Source: Fusibacter sp963666805
GTDB lineage: Bacteria > Bacillota > Clostridia > Peptostreptococcales > Acidaminobacteraceae
Assembly: GCA_963666805.2 (NCBI GenBank)
Contig: CAXXWR010000007.1
Location: forward strand, 496,001-560,000
DNA length: 64,000 nt
Direction of reading: 5' to 3'
The position numbers and the translations under genes were made by a program. This document shows, one piece after another, positions 10,301-21,200 of this stretch. The notes under the pieces are model-generated. The model worked only from the letters and a program-made list of their open reading frames with translations. It was not told the origin of the DNA and made no database searches. Position 1 is the first letter of the stretch; every line of letters begins with the position of its first letter.

Positions 10301-13300
10301 TAGGATTCACAAAATTAAAAGGTTCAGAATAAGCATATTCTTGACTCAATCCTTCTGTGCTCATCACCATTAAAACACGATAATCTCCGGATTGAACATC
10401 TCTCGGAATATCAATGGTATAGTAGTTTCGATCGCCTTTAACAGGTTCAAATGAGCCTAGCAATCTTTCAGGGGCATAAAGTGGTTCACCCTCGTCATCA
10501 ACTTGTAATTCCTTATTTGCTAAATAATAGGTGAAGGTTGTTCTCCCAGTTTCTTTAGCTTCATTAGGACTATATCTATAAAATTTGCCATCCCAAGACA
10601 CATCACGTTTGAGTTCTGATTGAGCATTAATCATTACCTTCATGCTCGAATCATCTAATTGTGGCATAGTTTCAATCTCATAAAGCTTACTTTTATCAAC
10701 ATCAATATCTGCTGTTGAATAGATATAGTAAGTGCCTGCTTCTTCAAATGGATAAATCATAGTGTAATAGTCTTTTTCTGCTTTATTTATTTGACCAAAC
10801 ATATTATCATAATTTTCATCTGAAGTCACCGCTTCATTGTCTTTAAAGAAATCTAATAAGTTACCATCAGCATCTGTAATATAAAGAATATCTGTCGATT
10901 TGAGATCGGATTCTGATAATAACTGTTCAACCATTAATGAACCATTTTCAAAAGAAGATTCTGGTATAACGATTGATTTAGCATCTAATAAATTTTGTTC
11001 TTCTAAAGGTTTGGAAGCACTTACATAATAAGTTGCTCCTGATTCTCCCTCTGGGAATCCTTCAAATACAACAATTTTTCGACCATTATAAACGGCGTGT
11101 TTTTTAACAATATCATTTACTTCTTCAATACGTTCAAGCCCCTGAGAATCAGCATTATTAACTTTGTAGAGTTTAATATCCATATCCTCTTCATAAGTAA
11201 ATGCCAATCGGGTATTACTTGTTGTATCCATTGTGAACTCATAAGTGTTCGCATTTGCAAAGGTTGTATAATCTTCCCCATCTTTATAAGTCAAATAGTG
11301 AGAAAGTGGTGTGTCTGAAACAACAATATAGTCACTTGATGGTCTTTCTGTAAAACCAGTCACTGTAACATATTCAGAATCTCCATCTAAATGTTCAACA
11401 TAAGCTAAACTATCTTGAGGTTCATCTACAACCGATTTACCTTCGCTTACTTCACCTGTTAACTGATAAATTTCAAGGGCATTTTCAGTCTCAGGATCGG
11501 CTGTTTCATGTCTAAGCACTAAATTGGTATCCTCAGTTGTTTTGAGATTAATTTTATAAACATACTGACCATCAAAAGTGGTTGTACCATCTTTGTGAAC
11601 ATATAAATCATCTGGTTTTGGTGGTTCTGCCCCTAATAATCTAAAGGCTTGGTTGCCATCTGAGGTTGACATCAGCTGTACAGGAGCCATAGCTTTAACA
11701 CTGTTGTCTGTCATTTGACCATCCACTGTGCTTACATTTGTACCAATCACATAATTGATGCTTTCATTATTTTCATCAGTCATGACACCATGATAAAGTG
11801 CGCCTTCAGGTCCTTCTAACACAGGCCCTGCTTCACCTATATTGAAGTTGAATTTACCTCTCCAGTAGTATGTTGCTCCGACATTAACAGATGGCAATGG
11901 CCAAGGTAAATTTATGCCTACACTTCCCCATACTTTGTCTAAATTAAGGCCTAAACTCGCTTTACCTATTTCATAGCCCCCAATCAGATCAACATTATCT
12001 GGAATTTTAACAGAAGCTTTAGCTGTTCCTTCAAAAGAAGAATCCGTTATAGCAAGTCTATACGATCCAACAATGATATCGAGGATGTTAAGTGTTGCTT
12101 TTTGTGATAGATAAAAATAGTTTGAACCACTTTCATCACTCCATTGAAGTTTCCACGATAGATCTTTCAAAATATCCATATCAAATATTTCAGCCTCATC
12201 ACCTGTTACTTCAATTTTTCGCTTATTAATATTTCCTTCAAAATCACCTTCAATAACACCCACAATATTAACACCGGCAATTAAGACAACCGTAAAAATT
12301 TGTCCCCCACCATCATAATAAGGATTCGTTAATTCTTGAAGGTTTTTAACACCACCACCAAGTTTGGTAATGTAAACTGCTCCTGGTACTACTGGAATAC
12401 CCGGAATACCGCCGCCTGCAAGAACCAATCTATCTAAATACCATTTATTGTTGCGACGTTCTTTTACAATTGTAAATCTTACTTCTGCACGAACAACTTT
12501 AATATCTGCAGAGCCTTCTATACTATATTGATTATTATAGGTATCTACACCAACAGCTAACTTGAGATTGTCAACAATCCCTAATTTGCCCTCAGGTTCA
12601 ACACTGGCATCAACAATAAGACCTTCAAAACCTTCTTGTGAGAAATAAACATCTTTCGCATCTGCTGATACCCCCCCTGGTAAGAAGGTCAAATCTACGG
12701 ATGCACTAAAAGTTAACATGTCTTTACCATTGAATTCATCTTCAACGAGGCGGACACCACCAATTTGGACAGGCATTCCTTCAAGTACTTTATTAAGTAC
12801 TGATCCAATCCCACCAAGTTGCATATTAACAGGCAAACTACTTTCATCATTCTCTGTTAAGGAATATACATTATCATCTAAAAATTCCATACAGAATTTA
12901 TCCATCCAAAAGTCAAAGCCATCTTTAGAATTCATCCCAAGGACACCCATCCCTGTAATGGTCAATCGACCTACTTTCCCATCTATAAAATCTTGACTTG
13001 GTGCAATATCTGTATTACTAAGGGCTGAATTAATTTCACTATACCCTGTAATTTGTTTGGCAGAAGCTGTCATTTCATCTGGCAGGTCTGAAACATATGG
13101 AAAATCAAACGACAAATCGGATGGCAAGTTTGGCGCATCGTTTCCTGCTGGGAACATATTTTCTAATATATTCGTACCACTAAGGGCTGTTTTAAGTGCC
13201 GCACTAATACCACTATTGCCAGTTGAACTGTAATCAATCGTATTACGTGTTGGCGAGTTTCCTGCTTGAGCATATTCAATCGTCATTGGAATCGCCGACG

Positions 13301-15260
13301 TGTAAGTGATCAAATCATTAATCATTGCTTTTTTATTTTGAGCATATACAACATATCTTGCGACACGACCACCTTCTCTTATTGATCGAACGTCTCCGCT
13401 AATTGTCACTGTCACCTTACGATCTTTACCATCTGAGGCATTGGCATTTATCACTGCTTTTTTGAGCGATTCAAGTTGCTCTTTATCAGCTACTACAAAT
13501 GGCAATGTATACTCATGACCATTATTGTATTCCTGTACAAGAGCTAACATACCATAAGTTCTTTGCATAGCTGCTTTATCTTTAGTAACATTTATAGTTC
13601 CTGGTATATAAAGCAAATCGCCTGCAACTATATTTTCATCATCACTTCCGTCTGTATAAATATTTTTAGTGACAGACATTCTGAATTTCATTTCTCCTGG
13701 CGTAAAAGCCTGTTCAAAATTAACTTCAATTGAATTGGTTTCAGTTAAAACATTAATTTGATCTTTTGGAACCGTAACATAAGACCCATCATTTAATGCA
13801 TATTGAAGTTCCCATTTATCTTTATCAACCAAGAGATTAGTTCCAGATGTTTTAAAGGTCACTAGATTTTTACCACTATAATAAATTTCATCTGGTGAAA
13901 CTGATTCAAAACCAACACTTGGTGCTTTACCTGATTTAGATGGCAAAATCAAGGCTTTTGAAACCGTATAGACTTCATCCATTTTCACATCGCCCACTTG
14001 AGCGCCTTCAGGAATGTCATCTCCCTCTTTATAGAGATTTCGTCTATCGTATAAATTAACCTTATATCGAATTGAATTGTAGTCTTCACCCGCAATGGCT
14101 TTCATTTTCCATCTGAAAGTATACTGACCATTTCGCTTAACCAACTTAACCCCTTTAAGGGCGGCATCATTATCAAGACTTACAGCACCCCCACCTGATT
14201 CAAAGGTTAAATAAGCCATTACATCATAAATTTCTTCAGATGTAGACAAGTTGTTTTCAAGCATCACTGCAATTTCAAATTCACCATCATCTGTATAACC
14301 GGTTTGTTCCTCATTAACTACCAATTGAGTAGGTGCAAATATATTAGTCGCATAGGTCAATTCTGTACCTGTAATTTGACCTAATCCATAATAAGTTTCA
14401 AAATAAGTAGTCCCTTCATTTTCAAGTGACTTAGGATTCCAATAGTAGGCAACTGCTGTATCTTTGCTACCATAATCACTTTCCATTGTGAAGTTAAGAG
14501 AAGGATTAGGTGTATAGTCATAGGCTGTTTTTGACAAACCTTGCCAATGACCAACAATCATTTTATCAGGTTTAGCATTCCCCCATCCACTGGTGTAACC
14601 ATAAGCAACGACATTGGGTGCGAATTCATTGTCAGTAGAACGCCAAATATTAGGGACATCTGTTCCTTCAAAGACAATTTCTTTATCAAAAAAATTGTCC
14701 TCTATTTTGATAGCTGCCCCATCATTCTCACCTAACATGATATCTTCAAGCAAGCGTGCACCAACTTGAATACTCTTGCCAGAAGTATTATTCACCACGT
14801 AGCGGATAAAAACATTTCCAAAATTCGTATCTTCAGGATCTGAAACAAATGAAAGAACTTGTTGAATTTTAATGGAGTCATCTATAACATATGTGGTGAT
14901 AATTGAATCATCATTTTGAATGGTCTTCCCTGAAATTCTCGCCTTTTTGGACAGAGAATAGGCATAGCGTTGACCAAATATATAATCTTCTCCATCAATT
15001 CTAAACGTTGCAAATGAGGTGTTATTCTCCCCATCCTCATAGAGAAGTGACAAATTCCCGTCACCTTCTCTATAAGGGCTACCTTCTTCTGTTGTCCGAA
15101 TGCTAAAATGACCGTCTTCATTAACTGAATACGTAATGACATCATTACCATGTGTAACAGGTTTGACTTCTGCTGCCGCATAAGAAACTTGAGGAAAAGA
15201 CATTCCAATGGTAGAAACTACAAGCGTTAAACTTAGTAGAACTTTTAATAAACGTTTCAT
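7398..15260 (-). CDS. Giant SLH-anchored surface protein, cassette B (2620 aa)
   Basis: Exported wall-bound protein. Signal peptide at 1-29 (ends VSYAA). An N-terminal beta-rich region (~30-320) has no name I can give. Further on come a Fn3 domain (~1657-1753), a glucodextranase-type Ig domain (~1887-1967; APELMISEPTNNQIVS...TVGDDGFFSAQVP), a Big2-like domain (~2023-2090), a Gly/Asn/His/Ser linker (~2130-2163), and three SLH repeats from ~2416 to the end with TRAE motifs at TRAELAAV, TRAEVATI and TRAEVVVV. SLH repeats bind pyruvylated wall polymers. No catalytic motif was recognised. The ATG lies 3 bases after the stop of the Ig gene, with AGAGGAG before it. Close paralogue of the protein at 30684-38537. 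Confidence 0.88.
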   Translation of the reverse strand: MKRLLKVLLSLTLVVSTIGMSFPQVSYAAAEVKPVTHGNDVITYSVNEDGHFSIRTTEEGSPYREGDGNLSLLYEDGENNTSFATFRIDGEDYIFGQRYAYSLSKKARISGKTIQNDDSIITTYVIDDSIKIQQVLSFVSDPEDTNFGNVFIRYVVNNTSGKSIQVGARLLEDIMLGENDGAAIKIEDNFFDKEIVFEGTDVPNIWRSTDNEFAPNVVAYGYTSGWGNAKPDKMIVGHWQGLSKTAYDYTPNPSLNFTMESDYGSKDTAVAYYWNPKSLENEGTTYFETYYGLGQITGTELTYATNIFAPTQLVVNEEQTGYTDDGEFEIAVMLENNLSTSEEIYDVMAYLTFESGGGAVSLDNDAALKGVKLVKRNGQYTFRWKMKAIAGEDYNSIRYKVNLYDRRNLYKEGDDIPEGAQVGDVKMDEVYTVSKALILPSKSGKAPSVGFESVSPDEIYYSGKNLVTFKTSGTNLLVDKDKWELQYALNDGSYVTVPKDQINVLTETNSIEVNFEQAFTPGEMKFRMSVTKNIYTDGSDDENIVAGDLLYIPGTINVTKDKAAMQRTYGMLALVQEYNNGHEYTLPFVVADKEQLESLKKAVINANASDGKDRKVTVTISGDVRSIREGGRVARYVVYAQNKKAMINDLITYTSAIPMTIEYAQAGNSPTRNTIDYSSTGNSGISAALKTALSGTNILENMFPAGNDAPNLPSDLSFDFPYVSDLPDEMTASAKQITGYSEINSALSNTDIAPSQDFIDGKVGRLTITGMGVLGMNSKDGFDFWMDKFCMEFLDDNVYSLTENDESSLPVNMQLGGIGSVLNKVLEGMPVQIGGVRLVEDEFNGKDMLTFSASVDLTFLPGGVSADAKDVYFSQEGFEGLIVDASVEPEGKLGIVDNLKLAVGVDTYNNQYSIEGSADIKVVRAEVRFTIVKERRNNKWYLDRLVLAGGGIPGIPVVPGAVYITKLGGGVKNLQELTNPYYDGGGQIFTVVLIAGVNIVGVIEGDFEGNINKRKIEVTGDEAEIFDMDILKDLSWKLQWSDESGSNYFYLSQKATLNILDIIVGSYRLAITDSSFEGTAKASVKIPDNVDLIGGYEIGKASLGLNLDKVWGSVGINLPWPLPSVNVGATYYWRGKFNFNIGEAGPVLEGPEGALYHGVMTDENNESINYVIGTNVSTVDGQMTDNSVKAMAPVQLMSTSDGNQAFRLLGAEPPKPDDLYVHKDGTTTFDGQYVYKINLKTTEDTNLVLRHETADPETENALEIYQLTGEVSEGKSVVDEPQDSLAYVEHLDGDSEYVTVTGFTERPSSDYIVVSDTPLSHYLTYKDGEDYTTFANANTYEFTMDTTSNTRLAFTYEEDMDIKLYKVNNADSQGLERIEEVNDIVKKHAVYNGRKIVVFEGFPEGESGATYYVSASKPLEEQNLLDAKSIVIPESSFENGSLMVEQLLSESDLKSTDILYITDADGNLLDFFKDNEAVTSDENYDNMFGQINKAEKDYYTMIYPFEEAGTYYIYSTADIDVDKSKLYEIETMPQLDDSSMKVMINAQSELKRDVSWDGKFYRYSPNEAKETGRTTFTYYLANKELQVDDEGEPLYAPERLLGSFEPVKGDRNYYTIDIPRDVQSGDYRVLMVMSTEGLSQEYAYSEPFNFVNPNMPNPVKNVTVVPHGNGYLDVKWDDQNSVKSYYIEVYDDNNNMIDAFGTAEVDGDKREVLIGGIYENFDPDHPENSTVSGLETGKTYIVGVSPVKKVDETLDIVGSTTYSSVVDLPEPNPASLTLSLDASHVYSRTLVNQGVDENGQAFTDTVDVLGSSDKNPKVKVVSDQAVTVTAKLNEKDVFNSEVLSDNVVIPLEKVSEGLNYLDVIVKNEQGDISYDTLTFYVDSRAPELMISEPTNNQIVSEEASVVNVEGKTEKGAQLTVNGTSVTVGDDGFFSAQVPVDLTSSKTKLEMIAKDDFDNETVSRLEVIRNLAPVKGIKLSSDVPEKSQTVQLPIYSMTTEEIINPFTGTTVSVSIAESDEVIGYTEKTVKTNVVEMGESYQLQLEGLSEEGNPLPLESEKINYEIVQGDSIGSIDQNGLLKVDNSGTIVVKASYTLLDVGNDEKAKSPYAFTQYMTVTSDYKDIYSDLPDPETTQGDYDDGSNNHSGGHTGGNTGGNSGGNATPPVPSVQTPLVKNADGRTVGQLDVTMSQDKAGKTTRDIRLNEEEANKISNALTNQSNKSVKLYLPEDSNVDETYIHIPRASIDKLKNSDANLQIANTNGSINMLAQSLEDLSGQMGQEVVLKVETLSSRSATETVKKNLSEDDSIKSQIQGKSYSVEGQPVHIESNVPALSKSSLEVVIPIDLAKLPKGYDAQMTYLKSLQLYVEHDDGTTELLPIEVVSLGQKDGKTLYGAKVSVNKLSVFTLLSIDGIKDSKVDERLPYLSGYSNGIFKPSQSMTRAELAAVLNNIIGDEETLKTRDRDDFTDVPSDYWGYQAIMKMKEMELMNGVANNQFQPNRAITRAEVATIVSHYLGLEGKGKTAFKDTQGHWAANDIALVADAGIFSGDGKGTFRPDDKITRAEVVVVMNKILGREKGQLELENPWKDVPKGAWYYEDILEATVKHAYTIKDDFTSRDTIQ

Positions 15261-15263
15261 GTA

Positions 15264-18200
15264 TTACTCCTCTCTCTTCGCTGCAGTAAAGAATACTGTC
15301 AATACTTTAGTTTGTCGATTGGTATCTTGAATATAAAGTGTGTACCACCCCGAACGTGCTGCACTGAAATCAAAGGTAACATGGCCTGTTTCCTCTTCAT
15401 CTTCAAAGTTTTTATACAGAATGCCACCTTTTTTAAAGTCACCTTCTTTTATAATACCTGAAGCTTTATCTTTTTGAGACAAGTATTTCACATTCACACT
15501 TTCAACATAGTTGTAAATCGTCATATCAAGTGTTGCACCATCTATAGTGAACGCTTGATTTCTATTTTGTCCATTAGCAATGACCATAAATTGGTCTCCA
15601 ACAACCATAACAGGTCTTTCAACTATTAAATTATTCCCCGCACTATCAGTCACTGTATAGACTGCATTCACTTCCCCAGCAGTATTGGTGTCAGGTTCAT
15701 TAATTGTCACTTTATCCGTTATAACGCCATCATGATCATCATAGGCTAGGAAACCACTAAGATCAGGCATTTCACCTTGTGCAGTCACCAAGTAATCTTT
15801 ATCAAAAGTAATTGTAGGTTTCACCTTGTCAATATTAGTCACCCTTAAAATAATCGTTTCTTGATTATTCGCTGCATCACTAATTTTAAGTGGATAGAAT
15901 CCATTTTCATCAAAAGTTACTAAGATTTTTTGTCCACTCACTTCTACTTTATCATTATAGGCTGATGTTGGGTCATTTGTATTAATATCTCTATTGAGTA
16001 TTTTAAAACTTGGGTCTTGATCTGTAATCTCTACAGTTGCTACCACTGACTGATTGGTATTTTCTGTTGTCGAATAAGTTAAAGTGTAAACAGGAGCTTG
16101 TCTGTCAATATTATCAATAACAGCTTCAATCGTTTGCAAATTACCTGCCTGATCTTCCACTCTGAAGGTGAATACACCATTTTCTTTAAAGAGCATGGTA
16201 TCTGATCTTGAAGGTGTATTCAACACAATTATGCCATTGGGTTCTTGGTTTTCGTCTTCCAACACCACTTGTACAAGGACATTTTCTTTTGTAGGCTTTT
16301 TATTTTCACTGCCATTATAAAGTAATTTCAACACTGGTTTTTCACGGTCAAAATTAGTTACCTCTAGGCTAACTTCATTTTGATTGCCTAAATCATCTGT
16401 GTAAATGACAGTATAATTTCCATTTCCATTAACTGAAAAAGTATAAATGGTATCAGGTGACTCACCCGTTAATGTTTCTGGAAAATAATCAGCACCATTT
16501 TTCTTGACGCCATTAAATGTTACCGCTTTAGTCGCCTTAAACTGTAATTGAATACTCTCTTCATTTGTCGGATGTGTATAAAGAGAGAACAAACCTGCAC
16601 GCGTTGGCTCTTTATCTATACAATCAACAAATCCTTTTAGGGCTGTTGTATTTCCAGCTTTATCTGTTACAAGAATATTCACTTTACCATTTTGACCAAA
16701 AGTATAATTAAATGGTGCGCTTGTATCATCACTACCATTAAAGCTAACCGATACAATATTATCTGATGATTCAACCGTTAAGACAACGTCTTGGTTCGTT
16801 TTCCCATCAATCAATTGGCTTCTAAAATCTGTACCATTTATAGTGTACTTCAGACTTACATCAGGTCCCACTTTTTTAATATGTCCTGTCAAGTCTACTC
16901 TCAATGTCTTTAAATCTTTACCATTGTAAATAATAAAATCAAAAGCTTGTCCCGTGGAAAAGATACGTGTATTTTCACCTGCATTATTGGCAATCGTTAA
17001 GCCTTCCGGTACCGTTAATACAACTTCAACATCTTGATTAACAACGCCTAATGCTTCTAATGAATCATACAAGGTTGGCTCTCCAAGTAATTTATATTGA
17101 ACTTTAATTGTCGATAAATCTATGTCAGTAGAAGGAACAACAATTTCAGCTGTTACATCACGCTCAGTCCCTTCTGCATCTTTTAATTTATAAATCACTT
17201 TACCATTGATTTCTGTAATAAGCTCTTTTGTAATGTGATTGTAAGCGACACCATTTTGTGACGTATTATGTTCTAAATCAAATGTCATATTTGATTGAGA
17301 CGTATCCTGTGGTTCAAAAGTCACCGCAACAATAGTAATCGGGGCAATATCTTTAGGATTCAAGCTCACTTTAATTCGATGATTATCAAACGTTTCTTGC
17401 CCTAAAGTAATCGCACTTATATCAATATTAGCGTTTCCCCACGCATTTACACCGTCCTCTAAAGTATCTATGACAAGGTCATATAACTGTTGATTTCCGG
17501 CTTGATCAATAATGACCATACTTAGGTGATCATTGTATTTAAATTGATAAGTCTCTCTAGAAGGTAAAGTTACATTATCCCCGTCTTCTATGACTTGTTC
17601 AACCTGAATAACATCATTAACAGCTTCTTTAACGACAATTACTTTCACACCTTCATCAGTAACCTTATTGGGAATAATCTCTGTTGTTTCTGGTTCTTCT
17701 GCTGGTTCAGTATCTGGTGTAGAAATAGGAGTATGATCTCCTGCTTTCAATGACTCAAGTAAAGCATTTCCTTCTTCTTGACTTCCATCAAATGACTGTA
17801 CCTCTCCTGTTTCATCAGTATACTCAAATTGATATTCCAGTTGAAGTGCTGGCGCTGTATTGTCTAGTATATATGGACCAAAAGCTTTATCGTATTTTTT
17901 ATCACCAGACTTCGTCCTAACAATAACATAATAAGTTCCATCAGGTGTTGTATCGTCATACGAAACAATCGAACCCTTTTCATAAGCCTGCCATGCATCT
18001 TCATCTGGTGTTTGGCTTGCCCCTAATTGGTAGTCAAACGTTACTGAATCATCACTTCCTACACTAACAGCTGAACCACTTGAATAATCATAGGCATTGA
18101 TTTTAAAGTCAAATGATTTTAAAGGGGTCTGGATTAATTGATCCGTCTCTAAATGACTAATGATATTTTGCTCATCAAGCCATGTTACGTTTGCTACTAC

Positions 18201-21200
18201 TTGGCCTACATTTCCCGCTTCATCTGTTAAAACAAAAATATGTTCCCCATTGTTATTAAAAGTATAATCCGATTCTGAAATGTTGATTGCTCCTTCTGAA
18301 GAGTAATCATCACTCAAATGCGTTAATGACGCCTTAACAGGACCGTTTGTATTTCCCGCTGATTCTTCAGGTGAATAAATAACTTCTGCTGTCGGTGCCA
18401 CATTATCATAGACAACTTGCACTATCAAAGCTGTTTCTTGCGGAATCATCAGGTCATTGTACATTTTAATATAAAAGGTTTGAATGGTATCACTTGAGAG
18501 ACTGGTATCTAATTGCAAACCAATCGTTTGTTTGAGACTTGAATAGCTACCTTCGCTTTGCAAATTGCTTAGCCCCTCATCAGTATAAACACGATAAGTG
18601 TACTCAATCCCATCATCAATCCCTTTGGTTATACCTACAGGAACTTGCTCTTGATTAGTAACGATTGGACTTGCCACTGAGTCAAGTTCAAAAAGGTCTG
18701 CTTCTGGTGCAGAGGCATTGATTTCATAAACTTCTGATACAGCTTGAGAAATATTACCTTTTGAATCAGTTACCTTCACATGTAGATACCAAGATCCGTC
18801 TGTTGAAAACACAGGTGTATCAATAGTAAAATGTGTTTTATCACTAATGCCTGTCATACTCAGCGATTGATATACAGATGGTTCCGTTTCACGCTCTTGA
18901 CTATAGGCATATTCTACACGATCAATGCCACTATCATCAGCAACTAAAATATGACCAACTACCGATTTATAACGATTATCAATCGCCCCATCATAATCAA
19001 AAGCAATACTTGGTAGCCCACCATTATCAATTAAAACATCCTGTGTATAAAATTGTTCATTACCTGCATAATCCACAGTATAGATGTGGAGAAAAGTATA
19101 CCCATTGAGTTTTTCTTCTGTCCAATCTTTTGTATCTACCGTGGCTTCTTTTTGTGTTAGGTCTGGTCCATCATAATTTGCATCATAATTTTCCGGAAGC
19201 GGTGAAAAATCAAGCGCTAATGTTTTCCATATTGCATCATTTTTATCTCTCACTTGATTGCTTTCACTAAAATAGTATTGAATTGTTGCAATTCCAGTAT
19301 CTACATCATCCGCTTTCACTCTAATTTGGTGACTTTCTTGTGCTTGGTCAAAGGCACCACCTACAGGTTCAAATGAAACAATGGGCGCTTTTTTATCAAA
19401 ATAGAATGCACTTGAAACAATATATTCTGGATTATTCGCCTTATCATAAGCACGAACCAACAAATAAGAAGGCCCATGTAATCGAACATCGAAAGCTGGA
19501 ATTGGAATTCTAGATTGATTATAGCTATCTATCGGATTTCCCTTAACCCAGTCTGCTGAGCTGTCAGTCAGTTTATTATAAGTATAAGTCCCTGACGTAT
19601 AACGGTCTTTACTGTCTAATGCATTAACATCTAAATCTTCTGCATCCATCCATCGATAATCATAATGATCAAATCCAGAGATGCCTCCCTCTATGAGTTC
19701 AAAATTAATGTTGATATCTGCAACATATTTGGTTGTGCTGGTTGGATCCAATCTAATAATAGCAGATGTATTATCCATATGAATCAACGGACTCGTTTGC
19801 CACGACTCATTTCCTGCTCTATCTTTCATATAAGTGTGAATATAAAAATCACCTGTAATCTCACGTCGCCCTTCATAGACCACATCTGATGCCGTTCCGA
19901 TTTGGTAATCTACATCTGGATAAAAGCCTTCTCCTGTAATAGGATTATAATAAGTGTCATAGTCCGTATAACCGGCTACACCATGATAGAGATTGTTATC
20001 TATAAGAATATCTTTATATGCCGAAATATCAGAATAGCCTGTATCTGGGTCAGAGCCTTCTCTTAAATAAGGATAAATACGGCCTCCCAAATGATCAGTA
20101 AAATCTGTTCCTACAGGGTTTTTAGGATCTTTATTAATATAATAATAAAATTGATCGTTCTCAAGCATACTCCCTTTTTCATTAGGCGTAAGTTCAAATG
20201 TATGAGAGCGTTGATAATCTAAAAAAGAGTTACTGTCAAAAATAACTTGAGGCTCAATCGTATCAACATATAACTGTGCCCCTCCTTCTCCATGTACTTG
20301 TGGAAAAAGAAGTGTGCTAAAACGATCTTTGCCTGTTTTTTTCATCATGGCAACATTGCCATATTCATCACGAATACCCATTTTTTTAGCAACATCATAA
20401 ATCTCATTTGCATAAGCTTCACTTGGTGGTACAGATTTAATTAAATGTTGAAGATAATTAGTGTTGGTATCTCCTGCTTTCACCGTGTAACGGTACTCAA
20501 TTTTGTCACCCGATCCGTAACTTTCTTTCTTGTTATAAACAGTGGCTTTGGCACCTGTATTAAATTCAAAATAACCGCCATCACCGACATACACCCGTTC
20601 GCCTTCAGCCATATCGGCAAGGAGAACTTCCATTTTAACAGTATCCCCTACATTAAGATAAGGTGCTGTATCACTGCCTTCTACACTATATATAATATTA
20701 TCAATTTCTGGTGGGTCACCATCAACTTTAATTCCCAAATTATTTGGGGTAATTGTTACATTATTTCTCTCATCATCAGTCTTGATCTCTGATTCTTTTG
20801 ACGTGTCACCTTTTCTGTAAACACCCATGTTTTTTAGAGCTTGAATAATTTCCTTATTCACAGGCTGATACCAATCAGAAGCTGTCGTCCTGTCATCACT
20901 AGGTGTAATTGTTTCAGGGGTAATCATCAAATGGTCGCCTTTACCATCAAGCCCTTCTCTATGCTTGTTTCTTGCCCATGCACCATAGTTGGTGTCATAG
21001 CGAAAGACCAAGTAATTATCTGGTAAAGCTTCTGTTGCTTCAGGGCAATAATTAAAGCTCCCTTCATCCGTTCCATTTACAGTTAAATTCGTTTTAATAT
21101 AATTTGTTTCTACATCATTGACATCACTAAGTGTCACTGGCTTATCAAATTTAATCACCATATCTACCGAATGATTATCTCCATTATAAGTCAAATGTAG